Below, one piece after another: positions 27,334 through 35,760 of a stretch of DNA of 63,551 nt. Below the pieces are notes generated by a model that saw nothing but the letters and a program-made list of their open reading frames with translations, made no database searches and had not been told where the DNA came from. The translations under genes and the position numbers were made by a program. Numbering within the stretch: position 1 is the stretch's first letter; each line of letters opens with the position of its first letter. This DNA is from an uncultured Opitutales bacterium (lineage in GTDB: Bacteria; Verrucomicrobiota; Verrucomicrobiia; Opitutales; Intestinicryptomonadaceae): the NCBI GenBank assembly GCA_944389315.1, contig CALXLX010000006.1:1-63551 (forward strand). Direction: 5' to 3'.

Positions 27334-29658
27334 ATGAAAGAGGACTATTTTTTAAAGATAGCAACAGAACACAATCTTCCGGTGGTCGGGGTGGCCGCCG
27401 CCGCAAAGCTTCTGGAGGAGGGCGCAACGGTGCCTTTCATAGCCAGGTACAGGAAGGAGGCCACGGGCACTCTCGACGAGGTTCAGATAACCCTCATACG
27501 CGATGAAATAGAGAGGCTTTCGGCCATAGACGCCCGCAGGAATGCCATAAAGGATTCCCTCAAGGAGAGGAATCTGCTTACTTCGGAGCTTGAGAAATCC
27601 ATAGACGAGGCTGACTCCCTCGCGCGGCTTGAGGACATCTACCAGCCCTTCAAGCCAAAGCGCAGGACCCGCGGCATGATAGCCAGGGAAAAGGGGCTTG
27701 CCCCGCTTGCGGAGGAGATATTTGCAAACCAGAATTCCGACTCTTCCGCCCGCGCCGCGGAGTTTGTCTCCGAGGAGAAGGGCGTAAAGGACGCCCAGGA
27801 GGCTCTTGCTCTTGCCAGGGACATAATCGCCGAGACAATCAACGACGACGCCTCGGCAAGATCCATGCTGCGCGAATATTTCGAGAAGGAGTCCGTCATG
27901 AGCTCCAAAGTCATGTTCGGCAAGGAGGAGGCAGGCGCGAAGTACAGGGACTACTTCGACTGGAGCGAGCCGGCGTCAAAGGCGCCGTCGCACAGGATTC
28001 TCGCGGTCAGAAGGGGCGAGGCTGAAGGTTTCCTAATCATGAGAATTTTGCCGGACGAGGGCGCGGCGATATCGAAGCTTTCCTCAATGTTCGTAAACGG
28101 GTCGGGCTTCAACGCCTCGCAGGTCAAGCTCGCCGCGGAGGACGCCTACAAGCGCCTGCTGTCGAGCTCAACGGAAACCTACATGCGCCTTGAGATAAAG
28201 AAGCGCGCCGACGAGGAGGCCGTGAAAATCTTTGCCTCCAATTTGCGCGAGCTTCTCATGGCCGCTCCGCTCGGCGCAAAGAACGTTCTTGCCATAGACC
28301 CGGGCTTTAGGACGGGCTGCAAAGTTGTATGCCTCAACAGGCAGGGAGACCTTCTGCACCACGACGTGATATTTCCCGAACAGTCGGAGCTGCGCAGGCA
28401 GGACGCAAAAAACACCGTGCTCGGCCTTTGCGCGCGCTTTGGCATAGAGGCTATCGCCATAGGGAACGGCACGGCGGGGCGCGAGACCGAGGCGTTCATA
28501 CGCTCTTTGGGCCTTCCTGCGAGCCTGCCTGTGGTGATGGTAAACGAAAGCGGGGCGTCTATATATTCGGCCTCGGAAGTGGCAAGGGAGGAGTTCCCCA
28601 CGCAGGACATCACCGTAAGGGGCTCGGTATCCATAGGGCGCAGGCTGATGGACCCTCTCGCGGAGCTGGTTAAGATAGACCCGCAGTCTATAGGGGTGGG
28701 GCAATATCAGCACGACGTCTCCCAGCCCCTGCTTAAGCGCACTCTCGACGACGTCGTTATCAGCTGCGTAAATTCCGTGGGGGTGGAGGGCAATACGGCG
28801 AGCAGGCAGCTGCTCTCGTACGTCTCCGGGCTAAGCGCGTCCACGGCGGCGAACATCGTCGAGCACAGAATGAAAAACGGGCCGTTTAAGTCCCGCAAGG
28901 ATTTGCTCTCGGTAAAAGGCTTGGGAGCAAAGTCCTTCGAGCAGGCGGCGGGTTTCTTGCGCATAAAGGGGGCGGAGAATCCGCTCGACGAAAGCGCCGT
29001 GCACCCAGAACGCTACGCCCTTGTGGAAAAGATGGCTTCCGACATAGGCACAGACGTCAAATCCCTGATGAAAGACGCCTCGCTGCGCGCAAAGATAAAC
29101 CTCAAAAACTACGTTCAAGGAGACGTTGGCCTGCCCACTTTGGAGGATATAATGCGCGAGCTCGGAAAGCCTGGCAGAGACCCGAGAGAAAAATTTGAGG
29201 CCTTCTCCTTCAAAGAGGGGGTTTCCACTCTCGACGACCTTCAGGAGGGAATGAGGCTTCCTGGCATAGTCACAAACGTCACGGCCTTCGGGGCCTTCGT
29301 TGACATAGGCGTGCACCAGGACGGCCTCGTGCATATAAGCGAGCTTTCCGACACCTTTGTCTCAAACGCCTCCGACGTCGTAAAACCGGGGCAGAAGGTT
29401 TCCGTATGCGTGCTTGAAGTCGATAAGGCCAGGGGCAGAATTTCTCTTTCCATGAAGAGCAATCCGCAAAAGAGGGCCACTTCCGCAGGCGAGGCCGCCG
29501 CGAAGGACAGGCAGCCCTTTGGCGGAGGGCGCCGCTTCGGCGGGGGACCCCGCGGACAGCAGGATAGAAACGGCGGCGGCCCAAGGAGGAGTTTTGGCTC
29601 TTTCGGCGGCTCGCTTAATACGGATTGGACCAGCGCGCTGGACAAACTGAAAAAATAG
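27334..29658 (+). CDS. tex: Tex-family RNA-binding transcription accessory protein
   Basis: 774 residues. The N-terminus AAAKLLEEGATVPFIARYRK is the hallmark of Tex. A YqgF-like RNase H fold (NVLAIDPGFRTGCKVVCLN), helix-hairpin-helix repeats (SRKDLLSVKGLGAKSFEQAA) and an S1 domain at about 643-712 (PGIVTNVTAFGAFVDIGVH) follow in the standard order. A 45-residue Gly/Arg/Phe-rich tail (GGGRRFGGGPRGQQ) is an unusual addition, similar to RGG-type RNA-binding tails. The protein acts on nucleic acids in the cytoplasm, with links to transcription and stress tolerance in other bacteria. It is monocistronic as far as can be seen. Confidence 0.95.
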   Translation: MKEDYFLKIATEHNLPVVGVAAAAKLLEEGATVPFIARYRKEATGTLDEVQITLIRDEIERLSAIDARRNAIKDSLKERNLLTSELEKSIDEADSLARLEDIYQPFKPKRRTRGMIAREKGLAPLAEEIFANQNSDSSARAAEFVSEEKGVKDAQEALALARDIIAETINDDASARSMLREYFEKESVMSSKVMFGKEEAGAKYRDYFDWSEPASKAPSHRILAVRRGEAEGFLIMRILPDEGAAISKLSSMFVNGSGFNASQVKLAAEDAYKRLLSSSTETYMRLEIKKRADEEAVKIFASNLRELLMAAPLGAKNVLAIDPGFRTGCKVVCLNRQGDLLHHDVIFPEQSELRRQDAKNTVLGLCARFGIEAIAIGNGTAGRETEAFIRSLGLPASLPVVMVNESGASIYSASEVAREEFPTQDITVRGSVSIGRRLMDPLAELVKIDPQSIGVGQYQHDVSQPLLKRTLDDVVISCVNSVGVEGNTASRQLLSYVSGLSASTAANIVEHRMKNGPFKSRKDLLSVKGLGAKSFEQAAGFLRIKGAENPLDESAVHPERYALVEKMASDIGTDVKSLMKDASLRAKINLKNYVQGDVGLPTLEDIMRELGKPGRDPREKFEAFSFKEGVSTLDDLQEGMRLPGIVTNVTAFGAFVDIGVHQDGLVHISELSDTFVSNASDVVKPGQKVSVCVLEVDKARGRISLSMKSNPQKRATSAGEAAAKDRQPFGGGRRFGGGPRGQQDRNGGGPRRSFGSFGGSLNTDWTSALDKLKK

Positions 29659-29781
29659 GGTTTTGGAGATACTGCTTTTTTACGATAATACAAAATGGAA
29701 AAAATGCGTAATCTTCTCGACAACCAATCGGGCCAGCCCCTAAAATGTCGGGTAGATTTATTCTAAAGAGAAAGTCATTCT

Positions 29782-29943
29782 ATGGAAAAGTACAGATGCG
29801 AAGTTTGCAACTACGTCTATGATCCCGCCGAGGGCGACCCGGACAACGGCGTGCAGCCCGGCACCGCTTTTGCGGATATTCCCGAAGACTGGGTATGCCC
29901 GGTCTGCGGGGTCGGCAAGGACCAGTTCGTCAAGGAGGAATAG
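29782..29943 (+). CDS. Rubredoxin
   Basis: A 53-residue one-electron carrier. [19 protein letters not shown] supplies the first C-x2-C pair and [13 protein letters not shown] the second, the four Cys ligands of a single iron. Length and spacing are typical. An AAAGAGAAAG lies about 10 bases upstream of the ATG. It ends 8 bases before the flavodiiron protein gene, so the two are one operon. Rubredoxin is the usual direct electron donor to flavodiiron oxygen or NO reductases, so its partner is encoded next door. Confidence 0.97.
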   Translation: MEKYRCEVCNYVYDPAEGDPDNGVQPGTAFADIPEDWVCPVCGVGKDQFVKEE

Positions 29944-29951
29944 TTTCCGCC

Positions 29952-31142
29952 ATGGAGAAAATCGCAGAAGGCGTCTTTTGCCACATGGCAAAAGACACCC
30001 AGCGCAAGCTGTTCGACCAGCTCGTGCCCATACCTGAGGGAACTACGTACAATTCCTATCTGGTAAAGGGTACAGATAAGACCGCGCTTATAGACGCCAC
30101 CCATCTTAACACGATGGAGGGCCTACTTGAGGATATTCAGTCTGAGGGAGTCTCTAAGATAGACTATATAATAGCCAACCATGGCGAGCAGGACCATACC
30201 GGCGCCATAGGGATTCTTCTCGAGCGCTTCCCGGAGGCGAAAGTGGTGACCAACCCCAAGTGCGCGGAGAACATAGTAAACTTTATCCGCATATCTCCGG
30301 AGCGGATAGTGAAGATATCGGACTCGCAGGAGCTCGATTTGGGCGGCAAGACGCTGAAATTCATATTTGCGCCGTGGGTGCACTGGCCGGATACGATGTT
30401 CACGCTCATAGAGCAGGACAATCTCCTGTGCACTTGCGACCTATTCGGCGCCCACTATACCGAGGGCGGCGTTTACGCCGACGGCGGGGACGCGGTTCTA
30501 ATGGCCGCAAAGCGCTATTTTGCGGAGATAATGCTTCCCTATGCGAAGTTTGCGGGGAAGTATACGGCGCAGATTAGGGCTATGAATCCGCGCATGATAC
30601 TGCCCAGCCACGGGCCCGTGTACGGCGAACCGGACTTCATCCTCTCGGCGTACGAGAAGTGGACCTCTCCGCTACCTGCAAACAAGGTTGTCATACCGTA
30701 TGTATCCATGTACGAGAGCACCAAAATTCTTGTGGATACTCTGCGTGTTTGCCTGGAATACAGGGGCATAGAAGTTAAAACCGTGGATTTGGCTGACTCC
30801 GACGAGGGAGACCTTGCCATGGAGCTTGTCGATGCGGCGACAATAGTCATGGGAGTTTCCATGGTTCTTGCGGGGCCTCATCCGAGGGCCGTTTACGCGG
30901 CGTATCTTGCCTCGATATTAAAGCCCAAATGCCGTTTCGGAGCTCTTGTGGGCTCTTTCGGCTGGGGAGGAAAACTCGCGGACATAATACTTAGCATACT
31001 TTCACCGCTTAAGCTTGAGATGTTCGAGCCTGTCATCTCAAAAGGGCGGCCGCAGGCGGATGATTTGAAGAAGATAGACATTCTTGCCTCATCCATCGCA
31101 GAAAAGCATGCGCAGCTCTTTAAGGCAAATGCCGGCGCATAA
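29952..31142 (+). CDS. Flavodiiron protein (oxygen/nitric oxide reductase)
   Basis: 396 residues. The metallo-beta-lactamase-like domain carries the diiron ligands NHGEQDHTGA (H-x-E-x-DH, about residue 76), PWVHWPD, CDLFGAHY and PSHGPVY. The C-terminal flavodoxin domain (VSMYESTKILVDTL, about residue 250, and VGSFGWGGKLADI) binds FMN. It reduces O2 to water or NO to N2O with electrons from rubredoxin. The start is the ATG at 29952; the upstream frame overlaps the rubredoxin gene and is unconserved. It lacks a fused rubredoxin domain because a separate gene supplies it. Presence of the pair suggests an anaerobe that meets occasional oxygen or NO. Confidence 0.95.
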   Translation: MEKIAEGVFCHMAKDTQRKLFDQLVPIPEGTTYNSYLVKGTDKTALIDATHLNTMEGLLEDIQSEGVSKIDYIIANHGEQDHTGAIGILLERFPEAKVVTNPKCAENIVNFIRISPERIVKISDSQELDLGGKTLKFIFAPWVHWPDTMFTLIEQDNLLCTCDLFGAHYTEGGVYADGGDAVLMAAKRYFAEIMLPYAKFAGKYTAQIRAMNPRMILPSHGPVYGEPDFILSAYEKWTSPLPANKVVIPYVSMYESTKILVDTLRVCLEYRGIEVKTVDLADSDEGDLAMELVDAATIVMGVSMVLAGPHPRAVYAAYLASILKPKCRFGALVGSFGWGGKLADIILSILSPLKLEMFEPVISKGRPQADDLKKIDILASSIAEKHAQLFKANAGA

Positions 31143-31159
31143 AAATATGCGCAGCTTTT

Positions 31160-31201
31160 AAAAAGAACGCCCGGCCGGAAATTTGGCCGGGCGTTCTTTT
31201 T
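31160..31201. terminator. Bidirectional terminator after the flavodiiron gene
   Basis: A perfect 17-base inverted repeat, AAAAAGAACGCCCGGCC at 31160-31176 and its complement at 31185-31201, around GGAAATTT. A runs and T runs on the two sides allow termination on either strand. Confidence 0.92.
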
Positions 31202-31296
31202 ATCCTTGGTATCTATCCGGATGCCTGAACCTTACAGGTTGTCGGAAAGGTTGCTGAAGGATAGATCCCACCTCTTGCAGGTCTAAACAAGGGATA
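31201..31296. ncRNA. Candidate structured RNA with a three-way junction, family unknown
   Basis: Three helices can form at once. P1 is TATCCTTG (31201-31208) with CAAGGGATA (31288-31296), one bulged base. P2 is ATCTATCC (31211-31218) with GGATAGAT (31259-31266), enclosing a smaller AACCT-TAC-AGGTT hairpin. P3 is ACCT-CTTGC-AGGT (31270-31282). The element lies between two terminators, with no reading frame in it. The strand is undecided: on the minus strand it would be followed directly by the strong bidirectional terminator. I recognise no known RNA family. Confidence 0.3.
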
Positions 31297-31306
31297 TTTT
31301 AAGCAT

Positions 31307-31338
31307 AAAAAAACGACCTTTTTTATTAAAAGGCCGCT
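31307..31338 (-). terminator. Terminator of the small basic protein gene
   Basis: On the minus strand CGGCCTTTT pairs with AAAAGGTCG (one G-U) around a short AT loop, followed by seven T. A second small hairpin (CTCCGCA/TGCGGAG) sits between it and the stop codon at 31388. Confidence 0.7.
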
Positions 31339-31387
31339 TGGAAAGCCCTCCGCAAAAAACTGCGGAGTGTCTGAATATGGAAGGGGC

Positions 31388-31546
31388 TTATTCCGCGGGC
31401 TTGGTCTTGGTCAGGCCCGTAACTCTGCCGTTATCCTTCCACATACCGCGCTTGCGGAGCAAATCTATGCGTTCAAAACGCTTAAGAACGCTGCGCTTCT
31501 TCGACGATGCGGCTCCGCCGCTCTTAAAACTGCTGTGTTGTGACAT
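31388..31546 (-). CDS. Small basic protein of the Chlamydiae/Verrucomicrobia type
   Basis: 52 residues, very Lys/Arg-rich: it opens MSQHSSFKSGGAASSKKRSV and continues with VLKRFERIDLLRKRGMWKDN. The pattern of a Ser/Lys N-terminus, then VL.R.ER...L...G.W, resembles the small basic protein family restricted to Chlamydiae, Verrucomicrobia and relatives. Its function is unknown, though its size and charge suggest a nucleic-acid or ribosome-associated role. The ATG at 31546 is favoured by GGAAGGAG about 9 bases upstream; a longer in-frame version is not conserved. The gene is followed by its own terminator. It is a useful lineage marker. Confidence 0.75.
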   Translation of the reverse strand: MSQHSSFKSGGAASSKKRSVLKRFERIDLLRKRGMWKDNGRVTGLTKTKPAE

Positions 31547-31686
31547 GTCAGTAAACTCCTTCCAAATTAAAAGCACCTTATAAAAGTCCGATTAACCCAA
31601 ATTGCAAATCTTTTTTTCAGCTTTCTGAAAATTAGCGGCATTTTCCCACGCGCGGGCGGGGGAAACGCTGCGCGGATGCAGAAATG

Positions 31687-32550
31687 CTACCTGCCCTTGG
31701 TGTCGGAATCGTTGCCGCAGTGCCGGGTGATTTCAACCATCATCTGGTTCATCTCCATTGCCGGCAAAGCCTCGCTCGTGGCGCCTACGGGCCTCGCGGG
31801 AACGCCGGCAACCGTCGTGTGGGCGGGAACGTCGCTTATCACTACGCTGCCTGCGCCTATCTTGGCGCGCTCGCCAACGGTTATGTTGCCCAAAAGCTTC
31901 GCCCCGGCCCCTATCAGAACCCCGGACTTTATCTTCGGGTGTCTGTCGCCGCCCGCGTTTCCCGTTCCGCCGAGGGTGACCTCGTGCAATATGGAGACGT
32001 TGTCCTCAACAACAGACGTTTCTCCCGCGACAAAGCTCGTTGCGTGGTCGAGCAGTATACCGCCGCCGAAAGGCGCCGCGGGGTGTATGTCAACCGCGAA
32101 AATCTCGGAGCTTAGGCTCTGCAGATAGTATGCCAGCTGCTTGCGGCCCTCGCGCCATAGACGGTGGGCAACCCTGTGCGTGGTTATGGCATGGAAGCCC
32201 TTGTAGTACAATATGGGCTGCAGGTATGTCTCGCAGGCCGGATCCCTCTCCTTTATGGCGATAAGGTCCGCAAGTATTTTGGAGCGCATGTCTATGTCGG
32301 CCGTGCACGCGTCTATAAATATCTTGAAAATCTTCTCCTCCGGCATGGCGAAACGCCCGAGCTTTCTTGCAAGCCTTGCCATTATCGCCTCGAAAAGATT
32401 GTCCCGCGAGAGTATGACGTCGTCAAAAAGCTCGGATATCTCCGGCTCGGCCTCCACGGTGGCGACGGCCATGTCGCACACGGATTTCCATATTGCCTCC
32501 TCCGCAGATTCGAGAGCCTGCGGAGTGTCGAAAGTTTTATTGTGTATCAT
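31687..32550 (-). CDS. cysE: Serine O-acetyltransferase
   Basis: First committed step of cysteine synthesis: L-serine plus acetyl-CoA to O-acetylserine. The N-terminal helical domain (about 1-160) includes PACETYLQPILYYKGFHAI. The left-handed beta-helix follows with DIHPAAPFGGGILLDHATSF, in which the catalytic His lies in LLDHA, and LHEVTLGGTGNAGGDRHPKI. The tail (VAGVPARPVG and beyond) is usual for the long CysE form of about 270-290 residues. It is monocistronic on the minus strand. The partner cysK is not in the window. Confidence 0.95.
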   Translation of the reverse strand: MIHNKTFDTPQALESAEEAIWKSVCDMAVATVEAEPEISELFDDVILSRDNLFEAIMARLARKLGRFAMPEEKIFKIFIDACTADIDMRSKILADLIAIKERDPACETYLQPILYYKGFHAITTHRVAHRLWREGRKQLAYYLQSLSSEIFAVDIHPAAPFGGGILLDHATSFVAGETSVVEDNVSILHEVTLGGTGNAGGDRHPKIKSGVLIGAGAKLLGNITVGERAKIGAGSVVISDVPAHTTVAGVPARPVGATSEALPAMEMNQMMVEITRHCGNDSDTKGR

Positions 32551-32759
32551 AAATTAAAAATCACTATTACCGATTTTATTTTTTTTACAAACATAAACGG
32601 GAGAAGTTTTTTCAGGATGTGCGGCGGGCCACGCAGAGGATCATAAAATGGAAGGGACGATAAAATAGTGTTGCGCTTTTATTATACATCGGTAGCATCT
32701 TTGGGATATTTATAAATAAAACGGCCTATTTACGGCCGCGCATATTCACTTTTATAAAA

Positions 32760-35738
32760 ATGATACAGCAGATATTCAAACTTTTTGCGGGAAGCCACTA
32801 CAAGCGCTTTTATAAGAAGGCGCGCCCGATTGTCGCGAAGATAAACGCCCTGGAGCAGTCCTACCAGAGCCTTACGGACGAGCAGCTGAAGGCCAAGACT
32901 GAGGAGTTTAAGGAAAGGTACAAGAAGGGCGAGAGTTTGGACTCCCTCCTGCCGGAGGCCTTCGCCGTGGTAAAGAACGCCTCCCGCAGGCTGTGCGGAA
33001 CTAAAGTTGTCGTTTGCGAGCACGAGATAGAGTGGAATATGATACACTATGACGTGCAGCTCATAGGCGGCATAGCCCTGCACAAGAATATGATTGCCGA
33101 GATGGCCACGGGCGAGGGAAAAACTTTGGTTTCAACCCTGCCTTTGTACCTGAACGCCCTGACGGGCAACAACTGCCATCTTGTGACGGTCAACGAGTAT
33201 CTGGCGAAGCGCGACTCTCAGTGGATGGGCTATCTTTTCAAATTCCTCGGCCTTACGGTTGACTGGATTTACAACATGCAGCCGACTGAGGAAAAGCAGG
33301 CCGCCTACAAGGCGGACATCACATACGGCACCGCCAGCGAGTTTGGGTTCGACTATCTGCGCGACAACGGCATGGCCTCGAGCAAGGAGTCCCAGGTTCA
33401 GAACGGGCACTACTACTGCATAGTCGACGAGGTTGACTCCATATTGATAGACGAGGCGCGCACGCCGCTGATAATATCCGGGCCCGTCCAGGAGGAGAGG
33501 GAGCCTCCGTTCATGAGGCTGAAGCCCATGATAGAGAAGGTTGTGCGCGCGCAGCACAAGCTTTGCAATTCGCTCGCGCAGGATGTCAAGACGGCTGTGG
33601 ACGAGGGCAAGCCGCTCGACGAGGAGCTGGTGCTCAAACTCTGGCAGGTTAAGATAGGCATGCCCAAAAACCGCATACTCCGCCAGCTGATGGAGAGCGG
33701 CGAGATACGCAAGAAGCTCGACAAATTCGACATGGAGATGGCCTCCGACTTCCGCAAGGAGGACAGGTTCAGGTTCAAGGAGGAGCTCTTCTACGCCATA
33801 GACGAAAAGCAGCAGCAAAGCGACCTCACCGAGAAGGGCAGGAACACCGTGTGCCCGGAAGATCCCGACGCCTTCGTTCTGCCCGATTTGCCTACGGAAT
33901 TTGTTGAGATAGACTCCAAGGAGGATCTTACCCCGCAGCAGAGGCAGGAGCTCAAGCTCAAGGCCGAGGACAGGTTCATAGCATTGTCTGAGGACATACA
34001 CGCAATAAGCCAGCTTTTGAAGGCGTATTCGCTCTACGAGAAGGACGTAGAATATGTCGTGCAGGACGGAAAGGTCCATATAGTAGACCAAAATACCGGG
34101 CGCATAATGTACGGGCGCCGCTGGAGCGAGGGCCTGCACCAGGCTGTCGAGGCCAAGGAGGGCGTAAGGATAGAGGCAGAGACCAAAACCTACGCGACTA
34201 TAACCATACAGAACTACTTCAGGCTCTACAAAAAGCTTGCCGGCATGACGGGCACCGCCGAGACGGAGGCCCAGGAGTTCCACGACATCTACGCTTTGGA
34301 CGTTATGGCCATTCCCACGAACAAGCCGTGCCGAAGGGTGGATTTCAACGACTTGATTTACAAGACGCGCAGGGAGAAGTTCAATGCGGCTATAAAGGAG
34401 ATACAGGCGGCCTATTCCAGGGGGCAGCCGGTGCTGGTGGGCACTGCGAGCGTGGAGGCCAGCGAGCTTCTCAGCAGAATGCTCAGGCGTGTCAACATTC
34501 CGCACAATGTGCTCAACGCCAAGAACCACGAGAAGGAGGCCGAGATAGTCGCCCGGGCGGGCGAAAAATACAGCGTGACCATAGCCACCAACATGGCGGG
34601 CCGCGGTACGGACATACGACTTGGAGAGGGCGTCGAGGAGCTTGGCGGCCTCTACGTTTTGGGCACGGAAAGGCACGAATCCAGGCGTGTCGACAGGCAG
34701 CTGAGAGGGCGCTGCGCGCGCCAGGGAGACAGGGGGTGCTCAAAGTTCCTCCTGTCTTTGGAGGACGATCTTGTCCGCAAGTTTGCAAATGCAAGCTTGG
34801 TTTCAAGAATATTGGACAAAACTTTCCAGGACGGAGACGTTCTCGAGCATCCGCTCTTGAACCGCTCCATAGAGAAGGCGCAAAAGACGGTCGAGGGGCA
34901 GAACTATTCGATACGCAAACGCCTACTGAAGTACGACGACGTGCTCAACAAGCAGCGCGAAATCATATACGGAATACGCAACGACATACTCGCCTCCGAC
35001 ACTCCGCGCAGCGTCGTTATGGATTTGATCCACGACGAGATAGACTCGCATCTTGACGGTATTGTCGCCAGCGGCAGGGTGGAGACGGAAAAACTTCCAG
35101 AGTTTGCCGGCTGGCTGACGAGCCGCTTCCCCATACCCGTCACGGCAGAGACCCTCAAGGACAAGTCTCCCGACGAGGTGAGGAAGATTATTTCCGACGA
35201 GATAGACGCCGTATATAAGATTCGCGAGGAGGTCGAAGACCCGGAGGCGCTTAAGATGATAGAGCGCTATGTGGTTTTGCGCGCGCTCGACAGAAATTGG
35301 CAGGACCACCTCACTGAGATGGAGGAGCTCCGCAGGAGCGTGGGTCTTCGCGGATACGGGCAGAAGGATCCCCTGAACGAGTACAAGAGCGAGGCGTTCA
35401 ACTACTTTGAAAGCCTAATAGGCAAGATTCGCAACGACGTTTGCATAGGCATATTCAGGAGCGCGTCGAGCATAGAGGTTTTGCAGTCCATGATAGAGAG
35501 GCTGCAAAACAAGATGAGGCTCTCGAGCCCCGCGAGCGAGCGGCAGAACCAACAGCCGGCGGCGCATGCAAATCAAGGCGCGCGAAAGGAGATTCGCCTG
35601 CCGAGCGTGACGGTCGAAATCCCGAAAATAGGCAGGAACGAGATGGTCACGATAACTCGCGGCGGAGTCGAGCAGACCATGAAGTTCAAAAAGGCCGAGC
35701 CCCTCATTAGGGATGAGGGCTGGACCCTGAAAAAATAG
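32760..35738 (+). CDS. secA: Preprotein translocase ATPase SecA
   Basis: 992-residue motor that drives proteins through SecYEG. Walker A is in [16 protein letters not shown] (about residue 118) and the DEAD-type box in [17 protein letters not shown] (about 223). The preprotein cross-linking domain, [18 protein letters not shown], and the second nucleotide-binding lobe [15 protein letters not shown] follow. An insertion of about 80 residues near 250-330 lies in the first nucleotide-binding domain. The usual C-terminal zinc motif CxCxSGx8CH is absent; after PKIGRNEM the chain ends in a cysteine-free tail. No good Shine-Dalgarno was seen. lnt follows within 22 bases. Confidence 0.97.
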   Translation: MIQQIFKLFAGSHYKRFYKKARPIVAKINALEQSYQSLTDEQLKAKTEEFKERYKKGESLDSLLPEAFAVVKNASRRLCGTKVVVCEHEIEWNMIHYDVQLIGGIALHKNMIAEMATGEGKTLVSTLPLYLNALTGNNCHLVTVNEYLAKRDSQWMGYLFKFLGLTVDWIYNMQPTEEKQAAYKADITYGTASEFGFDYLRDNGMASSKESQVQNGHYYCIVDEVDSILIDEARTPLIISGPVQEEREPPFMRLKPMIEKVVRAQHKLCNSLAQDVKTAVDEGKPLDEELVLKLWQVKIGMPKNRILRQLMESGEIRKKLDKFDMEMASDFRKEDRFRFKEELFYAIDEKQQQSDLTEKGRNTVCPEDPDAFVLPDLPTEFVEIDSKEDLTPQQRQELKLKAEDRFIALSEDIHAISQLLKAYSLYEKDVEYVVQDGKVHIVDQNTGRIMYGRRWSEGLHQAVEAKEGVRIEAETKTYATITIQNYFRLYKKLAGMTGTAETEAQEFHDIYALDVMAIPTNKPCRRVDFNDLIYKTRREKFNAAIKEIQAAYSRGQPVLVGTASVEASELLSRMLRRVNIPHNVLNAKNHEKEAEIVARAGEKYSVTIATNMAGRGTDIRLGEGVEELGGLYVLGTERHESRRVDRQLRGRCARQGDRGCSKFLLSLEDDLVRKFANASLVSRILDKTFQDGDVLEHPLLNRSIEKAQKTVEGQNYSIRKRLLKYDDVLNKQREIIYGIRNDILASDTPRSVVMDLIHDEIDSHLDGIVASGRVETEKLPEFAGWLTSRFPIPVTAETLKDKSPDEVRKIISDEIDAVYKIREEVEDPEALKMIERYVVLRALDRNWQDHLTEMEELRRSVGLRGYGQKDPLNEYKSEAFNYFESLIGKIRNDVCIGIFRSASSIEVLQSMIERLQNKMRLSSPASERQNQQPAAHANQGARKEIRLPSVTVEIPKIGRNEMVTITRGGVEQTMKFKKAEPLIRDEGWTLKK

Positions 35739-35760
35739 CAACGAAAGAGGCCGGACTATC

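Noticed and set aside
31205..31300. On the minus strand the structured element contains AAGAGGTGGGA and CAGCAACC, reminiscent of an S-box (SAM) riboswitch.
   Set aside because: The conserved central GATGAAAC region is missing, helix order differs, and no minus-strand gene lies downstream for it to control.
33132..34676. 514-codon minus-strand frame opposite secA.
   Set aside because: Antisense shadow: Leu/Val-rich, no motif, and opposite a certain essential gene.
34328..35056. Long alternative frame inside secA.
   Set aside because: Arg/Gln/His-rich translation typical of a shifted frame of a real gene, fully contained in secA.
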